A stretch of 64,000 nucleotides of DNA from NCBI GenBank assembly GCA_016290875.1, contig JAEEVL010000001.1, positions 186,001 to 250,000 on the forward strand, in the 5' to 3' direction. The stretch's first letter is position 1; every line of letters begins with the position of its first letter. The notes beneath the pieces are model-generated. The model made no database searches and had not been told where the DNA came from. It was given only the letters and a program-made list of their open reading frames with translations. This DNA comes from Ruminococcus sp. (GTDB taxonomy: Bacteria > Bacillota > Clostridia > Oscillospirales > Ruminococcaceae). Both the position numbers and the translations under genes were made by a program. Below, piece after piece: positions 6,927 through 15,173 of the stretch.

Positions 6927-7808
6927 TTAAGCTGTGTGATTGAGGATATACTTTCCGATAGTCTTGCAGGCATCTTCTGTGAGCTTTGCAGAATCGTCGT
7001 CCCAGTAGTCGCCATCGATAGTTCCCTCTGAGGATCTGAGAGGAGTATTGGCATCGAGACAATACACTCCGATACTTTTGGCCATGTCCATGAGTCGTGT
7101 ATTATAGCTGTCTACGAGTTCTGTTGTGACAGTAGTGCTCTCTGCAGGTGCAGGCGGATACTGCATAACATATATCTTCATCTCAGGCAGATAGTTATGA
7201 AGGCTTGTGATGAGCTTGGTGTAGCCGGAAATCATATCATCTATCGAGCTTGTACCAATATCGCTTCCGAGCATGATATAGAGGTTCTGCGGCTTTTTGA
7301 GCTGTATGGTCTGATACGGAGTTACATTTCCGTAAGATGATGTGATAGAAGTCTCGTTGCAGTTTGAAGCATTGAGCTGTGAGCTTCCTAGAACGTCCTT
7401 GAAATCGCTGTACTGTGACATACTGAGCAGAGTCTGATCAGATATGAGACAGCAGTTTTCAAAGTAAGAAGAGTCTGCTTCTTCTGACTGAGGTACTGGG
7501 TAAGCTATATTTGAGTTGTTCTGCTGAGCTGCTGCTTCGGTTGTTTCTTCTGCCTGTGAACCGTCTTCACTTTCAGCGGAAGTTCCGTTCTCATCGGTAG
7601 CTGCTTCAGTAGTTTTTACTGTTGTTGTAGTTGAACTGTCATCGCTGTCAAGAACGTCACCAGTTATATTCGCATTTATCATATATAATACAAAGCAGGC
7701 AACAAATGTGAGTGCGGTGATGATTATAACGACCATAAGATTGAATCTTACCTTCGGTCTGCCGCGCTTTTTATTTGATATTCTCTGAACTGTATGCTTT
7801 TTATCCAT
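6927..7808 (-). CDS. Membrane-anchored, degenerate SGNH-hydrolase-like extracellular protein
   Basis: 293 residues from the ATG at 7808, which has a good SD (GGAG, 5 bp upstream); the ORF-track start at 7853 has none. A short basic cytoplasmic tail (KKRGRPKVR) precedes one membrane segment (VVIIITALTFVACFVLYMI). A ~60-residue Ser/Thr/Glu-rich linker follows, then a globular domain whose layout resembles SGNH/GDSL hydrolases (a CCLISDQTLLSM strand, an NLYIMLGSDIG block, a MKIYVMQYPP strand, DGDYWDDDSAKLTEDA near the end). The normal GDS serine motif reads ISDQ and the usual GxND reads GSDI, so catalysis may be lost or altered. Substrate unknown. It has its own promoter and stands alone. Confidence 0.6.
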   Translation of the reverse strand: MDKKHTVQRISNKKRGRPKVRFNLMVVIIITALTFVACFVLYMINANITGDVLDSDDSSTTTTVKTTEAATDENGTSAESEDGSQAEETTEAAAQQNNSNIAYPVPQSEEADSSYFENCCLISDQTLLSMSQYSDFKDVLGSSQLNASNCNETSITSSYGNVTPYQTIQLKKPQNLYIMLGSDIGTSSIDDMISGYTKLITSLHNYLPEMKIYVMQYPPAPAESTTVTTELVDSYNTRLMDMAKSIGVYCLDANTPLRSSEGTIDGDYWDDDSAKLTEDACKTIGKYILNHTA

Positions 7809-7861
7809 ATTTACTCCATTATCTTGCTTAATTGAGTTGCCGTATGTCGGCACACAAATAT

Positions 7862-7890
7862 ATTATACCTTGATTCTTACGATTTTGCAA
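7862..7890 (-). promoter_or_regulatory. Promoter of the SGNH-like gene
   Basis: On the minus strand: TTGCAA (7890-7885), 17 bp, TATAAT (7867-7862). It diverges from the pyrE promoter ~40 bp away. Confidence 0.8.
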
Positions 7891-7928
7891 GAGATTTTTG
7901 ATAATTTGTGCAGATTTTTTAAATACGC

Positions 7929-7957
7929 TTGCAAATAGCCGGTGAATGGAGTATAAT
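7929..7957 (+). promoter_or_regulatory. pyrE promoter
   Basis: TTGCAA (7929-7934), 17 bp, TATAAT (7952-7957). The short leader (~40 nt) leaves no room for a PyrR-type attenuator. Confidence 0.8.
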
Positions 7958-8001
7958 AATAGTGTTGGAATATTTCAGAAATGTATACGGAGGTACATAA
8001 A

Positions 8002-8655
8002 ATGACTTACAAAGAAAGCTTTATCAAGTTTATGGTAGACTGCGGAGTTCTTACATTCGGTGAATTTACTCTCAAGAGCGGAAGAAAAGCTCCATACTTC
8101 ATAAACTGCGGAAACTATAAGACAGGTGCTCAGCTTGCTAAGCTCGGTGAATACTATGCTGAATGTATCCATGAGAACAATATCCCTGTTGAGACTCTCT
8201 TTGGTCCTGCTTACAAGGGCATTCCCCTTGCAGTATCTGCTGTTGTAGCTCTCAGCAATAAGTTTGGTATAGATGTTTCTTACTGCTTCGACCGTAAGGA
8301 AGCTAAGGATCACGGTGAGGGCGGTATGTTCGTCGGAAAGACTCTCACAGACGGTGAAAAGGTCGTTATCATCGATGACGTTATGACTTCCGGAAAAGCA
8401 CTTCGTGAGTCTATGCCTAAACTCAAGGGGGCAGCTGATGTTGATGTTACCGGTATGGTAATTACAGTTGACCGTATGGAAAAAGGTACCGGTGAGCTTT
8501 CAGCAGTACAGGAAGTTAAGCGTGATTTTGGCGTAACTGTTTATCCTATTGTTACTATGGAAGACATAATCGACGCTATCAGAAATGATATCGTTCCCGG
8601 TAAGGAGTACCTCGACAAGATGCTTGAGTACAGAGAGACTTACGGTATTAAATAA
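8002..8655 (+). CDS. pyrE: Orotate phosphoribosyltransferase
   Basis: 217 residues from the ATG at 8002, chosen over 7981 because GGAGG (7989-7993) lies just upstream of it. PyrE joins orotate to PRPP to give OMP in de novo pyrimidine synthesis. Visible motifs: the substrate region LKSGRKAPYFINCG (~28-41), GPAYKGIPL (~72-80) and the PRPP-binding signature VVIIDDVMTSGKA (~121-133). It is monocistronic between its own promoter and a strong terminator; no other pyr genes are near. Confidence 0.96.
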   Translation: MTYKESFIKFMVDCGVLTFGEFTLKSGRKAPYFINCGNYKTGAQLAKLGEYYAECIHENNIPVETLFGPAYKGIPLAVSAVVALSNKFGIDVSYCFDRKEAKDHGEGGMFVGKTLTDGEKVVIIDDVMTSGKALRESMPKLKGAADVDVTGMVITVDRMEKGTGELSAVQEVKRDFGVTVYPIVTMEDIIDAIRNDIVPGKEYLDKMLEYRETYGIK

Positions 8656-8661
8656 TGAGTT

Positions 8662-8698
8662 AGCATTGCTGCTTAAAAGCGGCAATGCTTTTTTTTTG
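8662..8698 (+). terminator. Terminator after pyrE
   Basis: AGCATTGC...GCAATGCT stem followed by nine T residues. Confidence 0.95.
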
Positions 8699-8707
8699 TA
8701 GAAAGAA

Positions 8708-8734
8708 TAAAAGGCTGTTGTAAAACAGCCTTTT
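8708..8734 (-). terminator. Terminator after the secreted BACON-like gene
   Basis: AAGGCTGTT-GTAA-AACAGCCTT stem, followed by TTTTATT on the minus strand. Confidence 0.85.
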
Positions 8735-8817
8735 ACAGATCAAAGATCCGATTTCAGATCCATTTGATTTATGTCTTCTGAGCATTCCGCGTTATAGTTG
8801 ATTATTTGTGTATCAGA

Positions 8818-9501
8818 TCAATAGTAAGTATGTACTACTGTTATTGTCTGAGTCGTTGTGTAAGAACCTGCTTTTTTGATTCTGATAGTATAGTATTTAT
8901 TATAATTTGATGTATTTGCGTATCTTGGATAGATTCTGAGATAATCTGTTGAAGCAATACCGTAATTGTTATTTGAACCGTAAGTCAGTCCTGAGTATAC
9001 AGTTGAACCGTATGATGTTTTTACGATAAGATCAGAAGGATACTCGATTGTGTATTTGCAGTTATAAGAAAGAGGCATACTTGCCCATGAAGTTGTATTC
9101 TTGGAAACTGTATTGTATGTTGAGCTTGTGTAGATGTAAGGTTCTACCTGCTTAACATTCAGAGTGTATACAGTGCTTCCCTTGCTGTTCTTGAAATTGA
9201 TATAAGCAGTTCTTGTTGTATTGATTGTTCTAACGGTTGTGTCAGGCTTAACTTCAACTCTGAAATAGCCGTTTACTACCTTTGTTACATTGATCCATGA
9301 GTAGAATCCGCTGTAGCTTACAGCATCTGACTGAGATACGTATGTAGTACCGCCGTCACAGCCGCATGAATATGTTGTTGAGAAATATGCGTTTGCCTTA
9401 ATTGCTTTATCCGGCATTGCTGTGAATAAACCGAGTGTTACGACAAGTGCAAGAAATATGCTGAGAATAGATTTGTTTGTTTTGCAAAGAATAGTTTTCA
9501 T
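8818..9501 (-). CDS. Secreted BACON-like beta-sandwich protein
   Basis: 227 residues from the ATG at 9501; the upstream in-frame ATG at 9513 contains the SD (GGAGG) and is therefore not the start. An N-terminal signal peptide (KSILSIFLALVVTLGLFTAM, cleavage probably after ANA) precedes two beta-rich repeats. The first ends in RTAYINFKNSKGSTVYTLNV, then KQ, the cadence of BACON/Ig-like domains (R-x-A-x-I-x-F...VxQ). A CGCDGG cluster sits just after the signal peptide. It lacks a sortase motif, dockerin or catalytic domain, so a binding or structural role is only an inference. Its own consensus promoter and terminator make it monocistronic. Confidence 0.6.
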   Translation of the reverse strand: MKTILCKTNKSILSIFLALVVTLGLFTAMPDKAIKANAYFSTTYSCGCDGGTTYVSQSDAVSYSGFYSWINVTKVVNGYFRVEVKPDTTVRTINTTRTAYINFKNSKGSTVYTLNVKQVEPYIYTSSTYNTVSKNTTSWASMPLSYNCKYTIEYPSDLIVKTSYGSTVYSGLTYGSNNNYGIASTDYLRIYPRYANTSNYNKYYTIRIKKAGSYTTTQTITVVHTYY

Positions 9502-9541
9502 TTTTTCCTCCATTAATTAGTTTAGCGGAATGCCAAAAATA

Positions 9542-9570
9542 ATTATAACATTTTATAGAAGGATTGTCAA
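9542..9570 (-). promoter_or_regulatory. Promoter of the secreted BACON-like gene
   Basis: On the minus strand: TTGACA (9570-9565), 17 bp, TATAAT (9547-9542): full consensus, predicting strong expression. Confidence 0.9.
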
Positions 9571-9643
9571 TGAAAATTGTAATAGTTTTTCTTAATACAT
9601 GTAAAATAAGCAACAGTAAATGGCGTGAACTGTTTCTTAAAAC

Positions 9644-9676
9644 AAAAAAGCTCTATGCAGAACATAGAGCTTTTTT
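9644..9676 (-). terminator. Terminator of the fumC-Hdr-Flx-Frd-exchanger operon
   Basis: AAAAAAGCTCTATG and CATAGAGCTTTTTT around a CAGAA loop, 44 bp after the exchanger stop. Confidence 0.92.
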
Positions 9677-9719
9677 ATTGGACGACTTTGACTTAACATT
9701 AAGTCTACTGATCAAATTG

Positions 9720-10937
9720 TTATAACAGCATGATTATCAGCTGCTCTGTAAGTACAACTGAAATAAGTGCTACGGGGTATGTTGCAGCATAAGCGGAAGC
9801 AACGTCCTCTGTGCCGGCTGTTGTGATAAGTGTTCCGAGTGCAGGTGTAGATGTCATACCGCCTGTGATAGAACCGAGGTTGTTGAGAAGGTTGAGCTTC
9901 AGAACGTACTTTGCAAACAAGAAGCCGATTATCATAGGTACGATAGTCATTATCATTCCGTATACAAAGTATACAGGCTTGAAGTATTCAACGAATTTAG
10001 CTCCACCCTTTACTCCTGAACCGATAAGGAACAGCATGAGTCCGAGTTCGCGGAGAACCTTGAGTGTAGAGTCCTTAGGCATTATGCTTATCTTGCCTGC
10101 ATGACCGAAGTGACCGAAGATAAGGCACACAAGCAGACAGCCACCAGTTGTTGAGAGTGAGAAGTTCTTGAACTTGAATGATCCGATGATTATACCGATA
10201 ACAGCTGCAAGTGCGAACGGCATAAGTCCAAAACTATCCATCTCGATGAGTTTAGTCTTGTCATCGTTCTTCTTGTTTCCCTTGCTTGCTGCTTTGAGAA
10301 GCTCGCGCTCCTTGTTCATATCAGCCTTGAGCATTTTGGGAATGAGCTGTACGAAGAGTACAACTCCGATAACGCCAAATATATAAGCAATACCGGAGCC
10401 GACTGCTACAGCGTCTTCAAGTTCGTGACCAGCAGCTTCCTTTGCTGCTGAGAGTCCGGGAGTGCTTGTGAGAGCACCTGAGAGAAGTCCTGCCATAAGG
10501 GCTGTGAATTCGTTATTCTCGAGTCCTGTGAAGTTTCTTCCTACAAGGATACAGCCTGCACAGGCAAGTCCGCCGCTGAGGATTACGATTATAGCAAGTG
10601 CTACGAAGGATTTGAAGTTTTTCTTGAAGTTGCTGAAGAAGTTCGGACCGGCGATGAAGCCTACCGCAGAAACGAAGAGTACAAGTCCCAATGTATCTAT
10701 TATCGACAGCGAATTCTTTACAAAACTCGCATTCATCTGATCGGAAAGCCTGTCGTAGAATACTCCGTCACAGGCACCGCCGTAAACGAGTGCCATAAGG
10801 AATACGCCGGCTGTTCCGAGCGAAACGCCCTTGATGGTTATTCTTCCGAGCAGATAGCCTGTCGCAGCTATTATCATTACGGAAAATATAAGGAAGGTAA
10901 CGCCCTTAACGCTTAGTATACCGTCAAATAATTCCAT
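9720..10937 (-). CDS. Aspartate:alanine exchanger (AspT/YidE) family transporter
   Basis: 405 residues, about ten membrane segments in two homologous halves. Each half carries the family hallmark: GLLSGALTSTPGLSAA (~residue 150) and GGMTSTPALGTL (~365). Full-length YidE/AspT proteins have TrkA-C regulatory domains between the halves; here only a ~45-residue charged linker (NKERELLKAASKGNKKNDDK) is present. Family members exchange amino acids or dicarboxylates. Being the last gene of the fumarate-reduction operon, this one may export succinate or exchange it for aspartate, fumarate or malate (inference). ATG at 10937 chosen over the GTG at 10946. Confidence 0.8.
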   Translation of the reverse strand: MELFDGILSVKGVTFLIFSVMIIAATGYLLGRITIKGVSLGTAGVFLMALVYGGACDGVFYDRLSDQMNASFVKNSLSIIDTLGLVLFVSAVGFIAGPNFFSNFKKNFKSFVALAIIVILSGGLACAGCILVGRNFTGLENNEFTALMAGLLSGALTSTPGLSAAKEAAGHELEDAVAVGSGIAYIFGVIGVVLFVQLIPKMLKADMNKERELLKAASKGNKKNDDKTKLIEMDSFGLMPFALAAVIGIIIGSFKFKNFSLSTTGGCLLVCLIFGHFGHAGKISIMPKDSTLKVLRELGLMLFLIGSGVKGGAKFVEYFKPVYFVYGMIMTIVPMIIGFLFAKYVLKLNLLNNLGSITGGMTSTPALGTLITTAGTEDVASAYAATYPVALISVVLTEQLIIMLL

Positions 10938-10973
10938 ATTTACCACACAATCTTTCTTATTATTAACGTGACA

Positions 10974-10998
10974 GCGGGACGCTTTTTCAGCGTCCCGT
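10974..10998 (-). other. Intercistronic hairpin between frdA and the exchanger
   Basis: CGGGACGC (10975-10982) pairs with GCGTCCCG (10990-10997). There is no U-tract on the minus strand, so it is more likely an mRNA stabiliser or partial attenuator within the operon than a true terminator. Confidence 0.6.
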
Positions 10999-11005
10999 GT
11001 CTGTA

Positions 11006-12610
11006 TTACTTTGATTTTCTTGCATAATGCGGGAGCAGCATCGGTGATGCTGTTTCGCTGCTGATACCTGCGGCAGCGAGCTCCTTGTTGAAGCGCTCGA
11101 TGTGCTCAAGAGTGAGTCCCTCGGGCTCTGCTGTCTCCTTTGCCTTTGCAGCTGCATAGATGCCGGCGTTTCTGCCGAATACTATTACATCGAGGAGAGA
11201 GTTGCCCATAAGACGGTTTCTGCCGTGGATACCGCCTGCGACCTCTCCGGCTGCATAGAGGTTCTCGACACCTGTTGCACAGTCATCAGAAATGTCAAGA
11301 CCGCCGTTCTGATAGTGGAGAGTGGGGTAAACGAGGATAGGTTCCTTTCTGATGTCGATGCCGTACTTGCCGAACATTCTCATCATTGCAGGGATTCGCT
11401 TCTCGATAGTGCCCTCGCCGTTCTTATACTCGATCATAGGTGTATCGAGCCATACTGCCTTGCCGAGGTCAGTCTCAACGCCCTTGCCGCGCTCTGTACA
11501 CTCACGGATTATTGAAGCAGCTGTAACGTCTCTGGTCTCGAGGGGGTGCATAAATACATCGCCGTCGATGTTTACGAGCTTAGCTCCGAGTGAACGTACC
11601 TTTTCGGTAACGAGCGCACCGAAGATCTGCTCCGGATAGCCTGTACCTGTGGGGTGATACTGGAGTGTATCAGCGTAGAGGAGCTTTGCTCCGACTCTGT
11701 AACCGAGGATAAGTCCGTCAGCTGTTGCACCGTAGTGGTTGGATGTCGGGAAGCCCTGATAGTGGAGTCTGCCTGCACCGCCTGTTGCGATGATGACTGT
11801 CTTAGCCTTTGCAACGAGGAGCTCCTTTGTCTCCATATTCATAAGAACTGCACCGGCAGCCTTGCCGTTCTTGTCGAGGATTATCTCAACAGCAGCTGTG
11901 AAGTCAACAACAGGGATTCCTCTGTTGAGTACCTCATCGCGGAGAGTTCTCATTATCTCAGCACCGGAGTAGTCTTTTGCAGCGTGCATACGCTTGCGTG
12001 AAGTACCGCCTCCGTGTGTTGTTACCATAGTTCCGTCTGCTTCCTTATCGAACTCTACGCCGAGCTTGTTGAGCCACTGTATAGCTTCAGGAGCCTTTGT
12101 AACGAGCTTCTTTACGAGCTCAGGCTTAGCTGCGAAGTGGCCGCCGCCAAATGCGTCGAGGTAGTGGATTGCCGGTGAATCATTGGGCTTGTCAGCAGCC
12201 TGGATACCGCCTTCAGCCATCATAGTATTAGCATCACCGATACGGAGCTTTGTTACGATCATAGCCTTTGCGCCAGCCTCGTCAGCTTCGATTGCTGCGG
12301 AAGCACCTGCACCGCCGCCGCCGATGATAAGTACATCTGTTACGTAGTCAGGCTTGCTGAGATCTACGTCTGATGCACTGATACGGCTCTTGCCCTGGAG
12401 AAGAGCTGCGAGCTGTGTGGGGACCTTGTCGCCCTTGTTAACGCCTGCTGTGAGGACTGTGAATTCATCCTGCTTATAGTCAGGGTGGAATGATGCGAGG
12501 AGGGTGTCCTTTTCATCTGCTGTCATTCTTCTGGGTTCAAGAGCTGCGTTGTCGGCTCTCTTGGCTGCAACAACCTTGGCAAGTTCGTTAAGTTTTTCTA
12601 CCTTGTACAT
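11006..12610 (-). CDS. frdA: Soluble fumarate reductase-type flavoprotein subunit
   Basis: 534 residues, FrdA/SdhA/thiol:fumarate-reductase family. The FAD-binding Rossmann motif GGGGAG is at residues 97-102, after an unusual ~90-residue N-terminal extension. Also present are THGGGTSRKRMHA, LQYHPTG, EKVRSLGAKLVNIDGDVFM, TRDVTAASI, and the HYQNGGLDI...HGRNRLMGNSLLD block, covering the histidines and arginines used for fumarate binding and protonation. Only ~53 residues follow the last block, so most of the usual C-terminal helical domain is absent. frdB lies 12 bp upstream. No membrane-anchor subunit is encoded, so it should be cytosolic. Fumarate reduction is the favoured role given fumC at the head of the operon; aspartate oxidase is less likely without nadA/nadC. 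Confidence 0.82.
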   Translation of the reverse strand: MYKVEKLNELAKVVAAKRADNAALEPRRMTADEKDTLLASFHPDYKQDEFTVLTAGVNKGDKVPTQLAALLQGKSRISASDVDLSKPDYVTDVLIIGGGGAGASAAIEADEAGAKAMIVTKLRIGDANTMMAEGGIQAADKPNDSPAIHYLDAFGGGHFAAKPELVKKLVTKAPEAIQWLNKLGVEFDKEADGTMVTTHGGGTSRKRMHAAKDYSGAEIMRTLRDEVLNRGIPVVDFTAAVEIILDKNGKAAGAVLMNMETKELLVAKAKTVIIATGGAGRLHYQGFPTSNHYGATADGLILGYRVGAKLLYADTLQYHPTGTGYPEQIFGALVTEKVRSLGAKLVNIDGDVFMHPLETRDVTAASIIRECTERGKGVETDLGKAVWLDTPMIEYKNGEGTIEKRIPAMMRMFGKYGIDIRKEPILVYPTLHYQNGGLDISDDCATGVENLYAAGEVAGGIHGRNRLMGNSLLDVIVFGRNAGIYAAAKAKETAEPEGLTLEHIERFNKELAAAGISSETASPMLLPHYARKSK

Positions 12611-12622
12611 ACTCTCTCCCCC

Positions 12623-13306
12623 TTACTTCTCGATCTCGCGGCTGTTGTACATAGCCTTGATCTCTTCTATATCATCAACTGATTTTGTCATGAGTTCCTT
12701 GATCTTTTCGTCGAAGATACCCTCATTCACTTCGTTTACACGGTCATTGAGGTGTCCGCACTCGGGAGCGATATACTTGCCGTTGAGACGTCTTGCGAGC
12801 ATAGCTACCTGAGGATGTGAGATACCTGCCGGGCAGCGTGATGAGCATACTCCGCACATTACACAGTCAAAGCTCTCTTCTGCACACTTGTCGTACTCGC
12901 CTCTCTGAGCATAAGCGATGTACTGCATAACATTGAGCTCCTGTGTACAAGCCTTGGTGCAGGCATTACAGCCAACACAGGCATATATCTCGGGGTAAAG
13001 CTGCATCATTACCTGCTGGTCAGGCTTGATGTCTTCGATGTTGTAGATCTTCTTTTCAAGCGGGAAGAAAGGCAGAGTTGCAACGTACATATTCTCCTGT
13101 ACCTCTGTCTGACAGGCAAGACAGCCGTGGAGCTGTGATTCGCCCTTTATCCTGTATATAGTAGCACAGGCACCGCAGAAACCATTTCTGCAGCCGCAGC
13201 CTCTTACCAGCTCATAGCCGGCATATTCCATAGCTGTCATTATCGTAAGACCTGCCGGCACCTGATACTTCTTGCCGAACAGATAAACGTTTATCATATT
13301 ATCCAT
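12623..13306 (-). CDS. frdB: Fumarate reductase-type iron-sulfur subunit
   Basis: 227 residues from the ATG at 13306, preceded by AGGAGGAGCT; the ORF-track start at 13327 has no SD. The N-terminal plant-type [2Fe-2S] domain has GCGCRNGFCGAC and a later CLAC. A two-cluster [4Fe-4S] domain follows, with CVGCNACTKAC and CVMCGVCSSRC. This is the FrdB/SdhB/TfrB arrangement, but it lacks the HdrB-like CCG domain of methanogen TfrB; separate HdrB and HdrC proteins in the same operon could supply that part. It would carry electrons from the Hdr/Flx proteins to the FAD of FrdA. Confidence 0.85.
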   Translation of the reverse strand: MDNMINVYLFGKKYQVPAGLTIMTAMEYAGYELVRGCGCRNGFCGACATIYRIKGESQLHGCLACQTEVQENMYVATLPFFPLEKKIYNIEDIKPDQQVMMQLYPEIYACVGCNACTKACTQELNVMQYIAYAQRGEYDKCAEESFDCVMCGVCSSRCPAGISHPQVAMLARRLNGKYIAPECGHLNDRVNEVNEGIFDEKIKELMTKSVDDIEEIKAMYNSREIEK

Positions 13307-13323
13307 TATAGCTCCTCCTGAAA

Positions 13324-14154
13324 TCAATACTCGTCCGGCAGCTCACCGAGCTGGTCGTAACGGAAAACGGGACCGTCCTTGCAGACATACTTGTTACCGA
13401 TGTTGCAGCGTCCGCACTTGCCTACTCCGCACTTCATACGGAGCTCCATAGTTGTGTAGACCTGAGTTTCGGTGAAGCCGAGCTCCTTGAGTCCTGCAAG
13501 AGTGAACTTTATCATAATGGGAGGTCCGCATACAAGAACAGTCTTGTTAGTGGAAGGATTGAGTTCCTTTACATAGTTAGGTACGAATCCTACGTGACCG
13601 TCCCAGCCCTCCTGAGCGTTATCAATTGTGAGGTCTACCTCTACGCCGTCGTCAGTCATCCATTCGTCGAGTATCTCCTTGTAGTCAACGAGATCATCTT
13701 TTGAACGTGAACCGTATATTACCTGGATGCTTCCGTAGTTTTCGCGCTTATCACGAACATAGTTGATAACTGAGCGGAGCGGTGCAAGACCGATACCGCC
13801 GGCGATGAAGAGCAGATCCTTGCCCTTGAGTTCGGTTTCTACAGGGAAAGCGTTGCCATAAGGTCCTCTGATAGTTATCATCTGACCTACATCCATAGCG
13901 TGGAGCCAGTTTGTAAGACATCCGCATTTCTTTATGCTGAATTCCATGAATTCTTTATTTGTGGGAGAAGAAGTGATGGAGAACATCGCCTCTCCTACTC
14001 CGGGGATAGAGAGCATAGCGCATTGACCGGGCATATGCTCGAATACCTTGCCGCCCTCGGGAGCTTCTACTCTGAAGGTCTTTACATCGGGGGTGTCGAT
14101 ACGAATATCAGTTACTACGCCGATGTGGGGTATCAATGTATCGTTAGTGTTCAT
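13324..14154 (-). CDS. flxA: FlxA-like FAD/NAD(P)H-binding subunit
   Basis: 276 residues from the ATG at 14154 (SD GGAGGTAAAG; it overlaps the flxB stop by one base). It is a ferredoxin-NADP reductase-type module: FAD domain with MFSITSSPTNKEFMEFSIK, NAD(P) domain beginning LLFIAGGIGLAPLRS, CGPP motif VLVCGPPIM, and a C-terminal [2Fe-2S] segment MKCGVGKCGRCNIG as in PyrK/AsrB/hydrogenase-gamma proteins. In the FlxABCD-HdrABC complexes described from sulfate reducers this subunit oxidises NADH. It is the likely NADH entry point of this operon; NADH versus NADPH cannot be decided by eye. Confidence 0.82.
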   Translation of the reverse strand: MNTNDTLIPHIGVVTDIRIDTPDVKTFRVEAPEGGKVFEHMPGQCAMLSIPGVGEAMFSITSSPTNKEFMEFSIKKCGCLTNWLHAMDVGQMITIRGPYGNAFPVETELKGKDLLFIAGGIGLAPLRSVINYVRDKRENYGSIQVIYGSRSKDDLVDYKEILDEWMTDDGVEVDLTIDNAQEGWDGHVGFVPNYVKELNPSTNKTVLVCGPPIMIKFTLAGLKELGFTETQVYTTMELRMKCGVGKCGRCNIGNKYVCKDGPVFRYDQLGELPDEY

Positions 14155-15173
14155 CACTTTACCTCCAATGCTTTCATGACCTTGACGATGTTCATAGAGA
14201 TCGGACACTTGGAAAGACATCTTCCGCAGCCTACACAGCCGAATTCGCCGTTGTTGTTTGCCGGGAAGTATACAAGCTTGTGCATGAATCTCTGACGGAA
14301 GCGCTCAAGCTGAGTGAGTCTCGGGTTGCCGTGGGCCATTTTTGTGAAGTCTGAGTACATACATGAATCCCAGCAGCGGTAACGCTTGATGCCATGACCT
14401 GTGTTGAAGTCCTTTATGTCGTAGCACTGACAGGTCGGGCACACGAATGTGCAGGTTCCGCATCCGAGACAGCTTTCAGAGAGTTCTGCCCATTTATCTG
14501 AACTGAAGTATTCATTAAGCTTGTCACCGCCGAAGTTCTCGGTAGAGAGATTTGCGAGTGGGAGCTTTTTCATTACTTCCTTTGTCTTTTCGATAGACTT
14601 GTCGAGCTCAGCAGTATCGCTTTCTTCAAGGAGCGAAGTAACTGAGTCGATGAATTTCTGTCCCTTGTCTGTGTTGGATTTGAAGTAGTAGTAGCTGCCG
14701 TCATTCCAGACAGAGCAGTCTCCTTCCGGAGCTGTGGGATCAATGCCGAATGTCTGACAGAAGCAGGTCTCGGCAGGACGGCTGCAGGCCATAGTGACAA
14801 CAGTTCCGTGGTCACGGCGGTTCTTGTAGAAGCTGTCAACAGGTTCTACAAGATATACCTTGTCAAGTATAGTGAAGCTTCTTGCATCGCAGGGGCGTAC
14901 ACCGAAGATAATGAAGTCCTCTGATTCCTTGCGGACATCGCTTATTTCTATATTCTTTCCGTCGACTTTGAACTCAACGAGATCTTCTGTCTGAGGGAAG
15001 AAGAAATCCTTTGCACTGCGGAGAGTATTGAGGCGGTTTGTGAGCTTCATACCGGATTCGTACTTTTTGAACTCTGCTTCTCCGTCTTCACGTTCTGAGG
15101 GGATGTATACAGTCTGTGCAGCAGAAGCAGCTCCGAGGAGCTCGTAAATCTTATCAGCTGATATCCTAAGCAT
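14154..15173 (-). CDS. FlxB-like 4Fe-4S dicluster subunit
   Basis: 339 residues. The N-terminal ~220 residues resemble the AsrA/hydrogenase beta-type domain (IIFGVRPCDARSFTILDKVYL; CSRPAETCFC). The C-terminal half carries two ferredoxin motifs, CLGCGTCTFVCPTCQC and CVGCGRCLSKCP. The paired position next to an FNR-type flavoprotein is the AsrA-AsrB/FlxB-FlxA arrangement. It should relay electrons between FlxA flavin and the remaining clusters. The stop overlaps the flxA start by one base and its own start overlaps the flxC stop by one base, implying translational coupling. Confidence 0.78.
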   Translation of the reverse strand: MLRISADKIYELLGAASAAQTVYIPSEREDGEAEFKKYESGMKLTNRLNTLRSAKDFFFPQTEDLVEFKVDGKNIEISDVRKESEDFIIFGVRPCDARSFTILDKVYLVEPVDSFYKNRRDHGTVVTMACSRPAETCFCQTFGIDPTAPEGDCSVWNDGSYYYFKSNTDKGQKFIDSVTSLLEESDTAELDKSIEKTKEVMKKLPLANLSTENFGGDKLNEYFSSDKWAELSESCLGCGTCTFVCPTCQCYDIKDFNTGHGIKRYRCWDSCMYSDFTKMAHGNPRLTQLERFRQRFMHKLVYFPANNNGEFGCVGCGRCLSKCPISMNIVKVMKALEVK

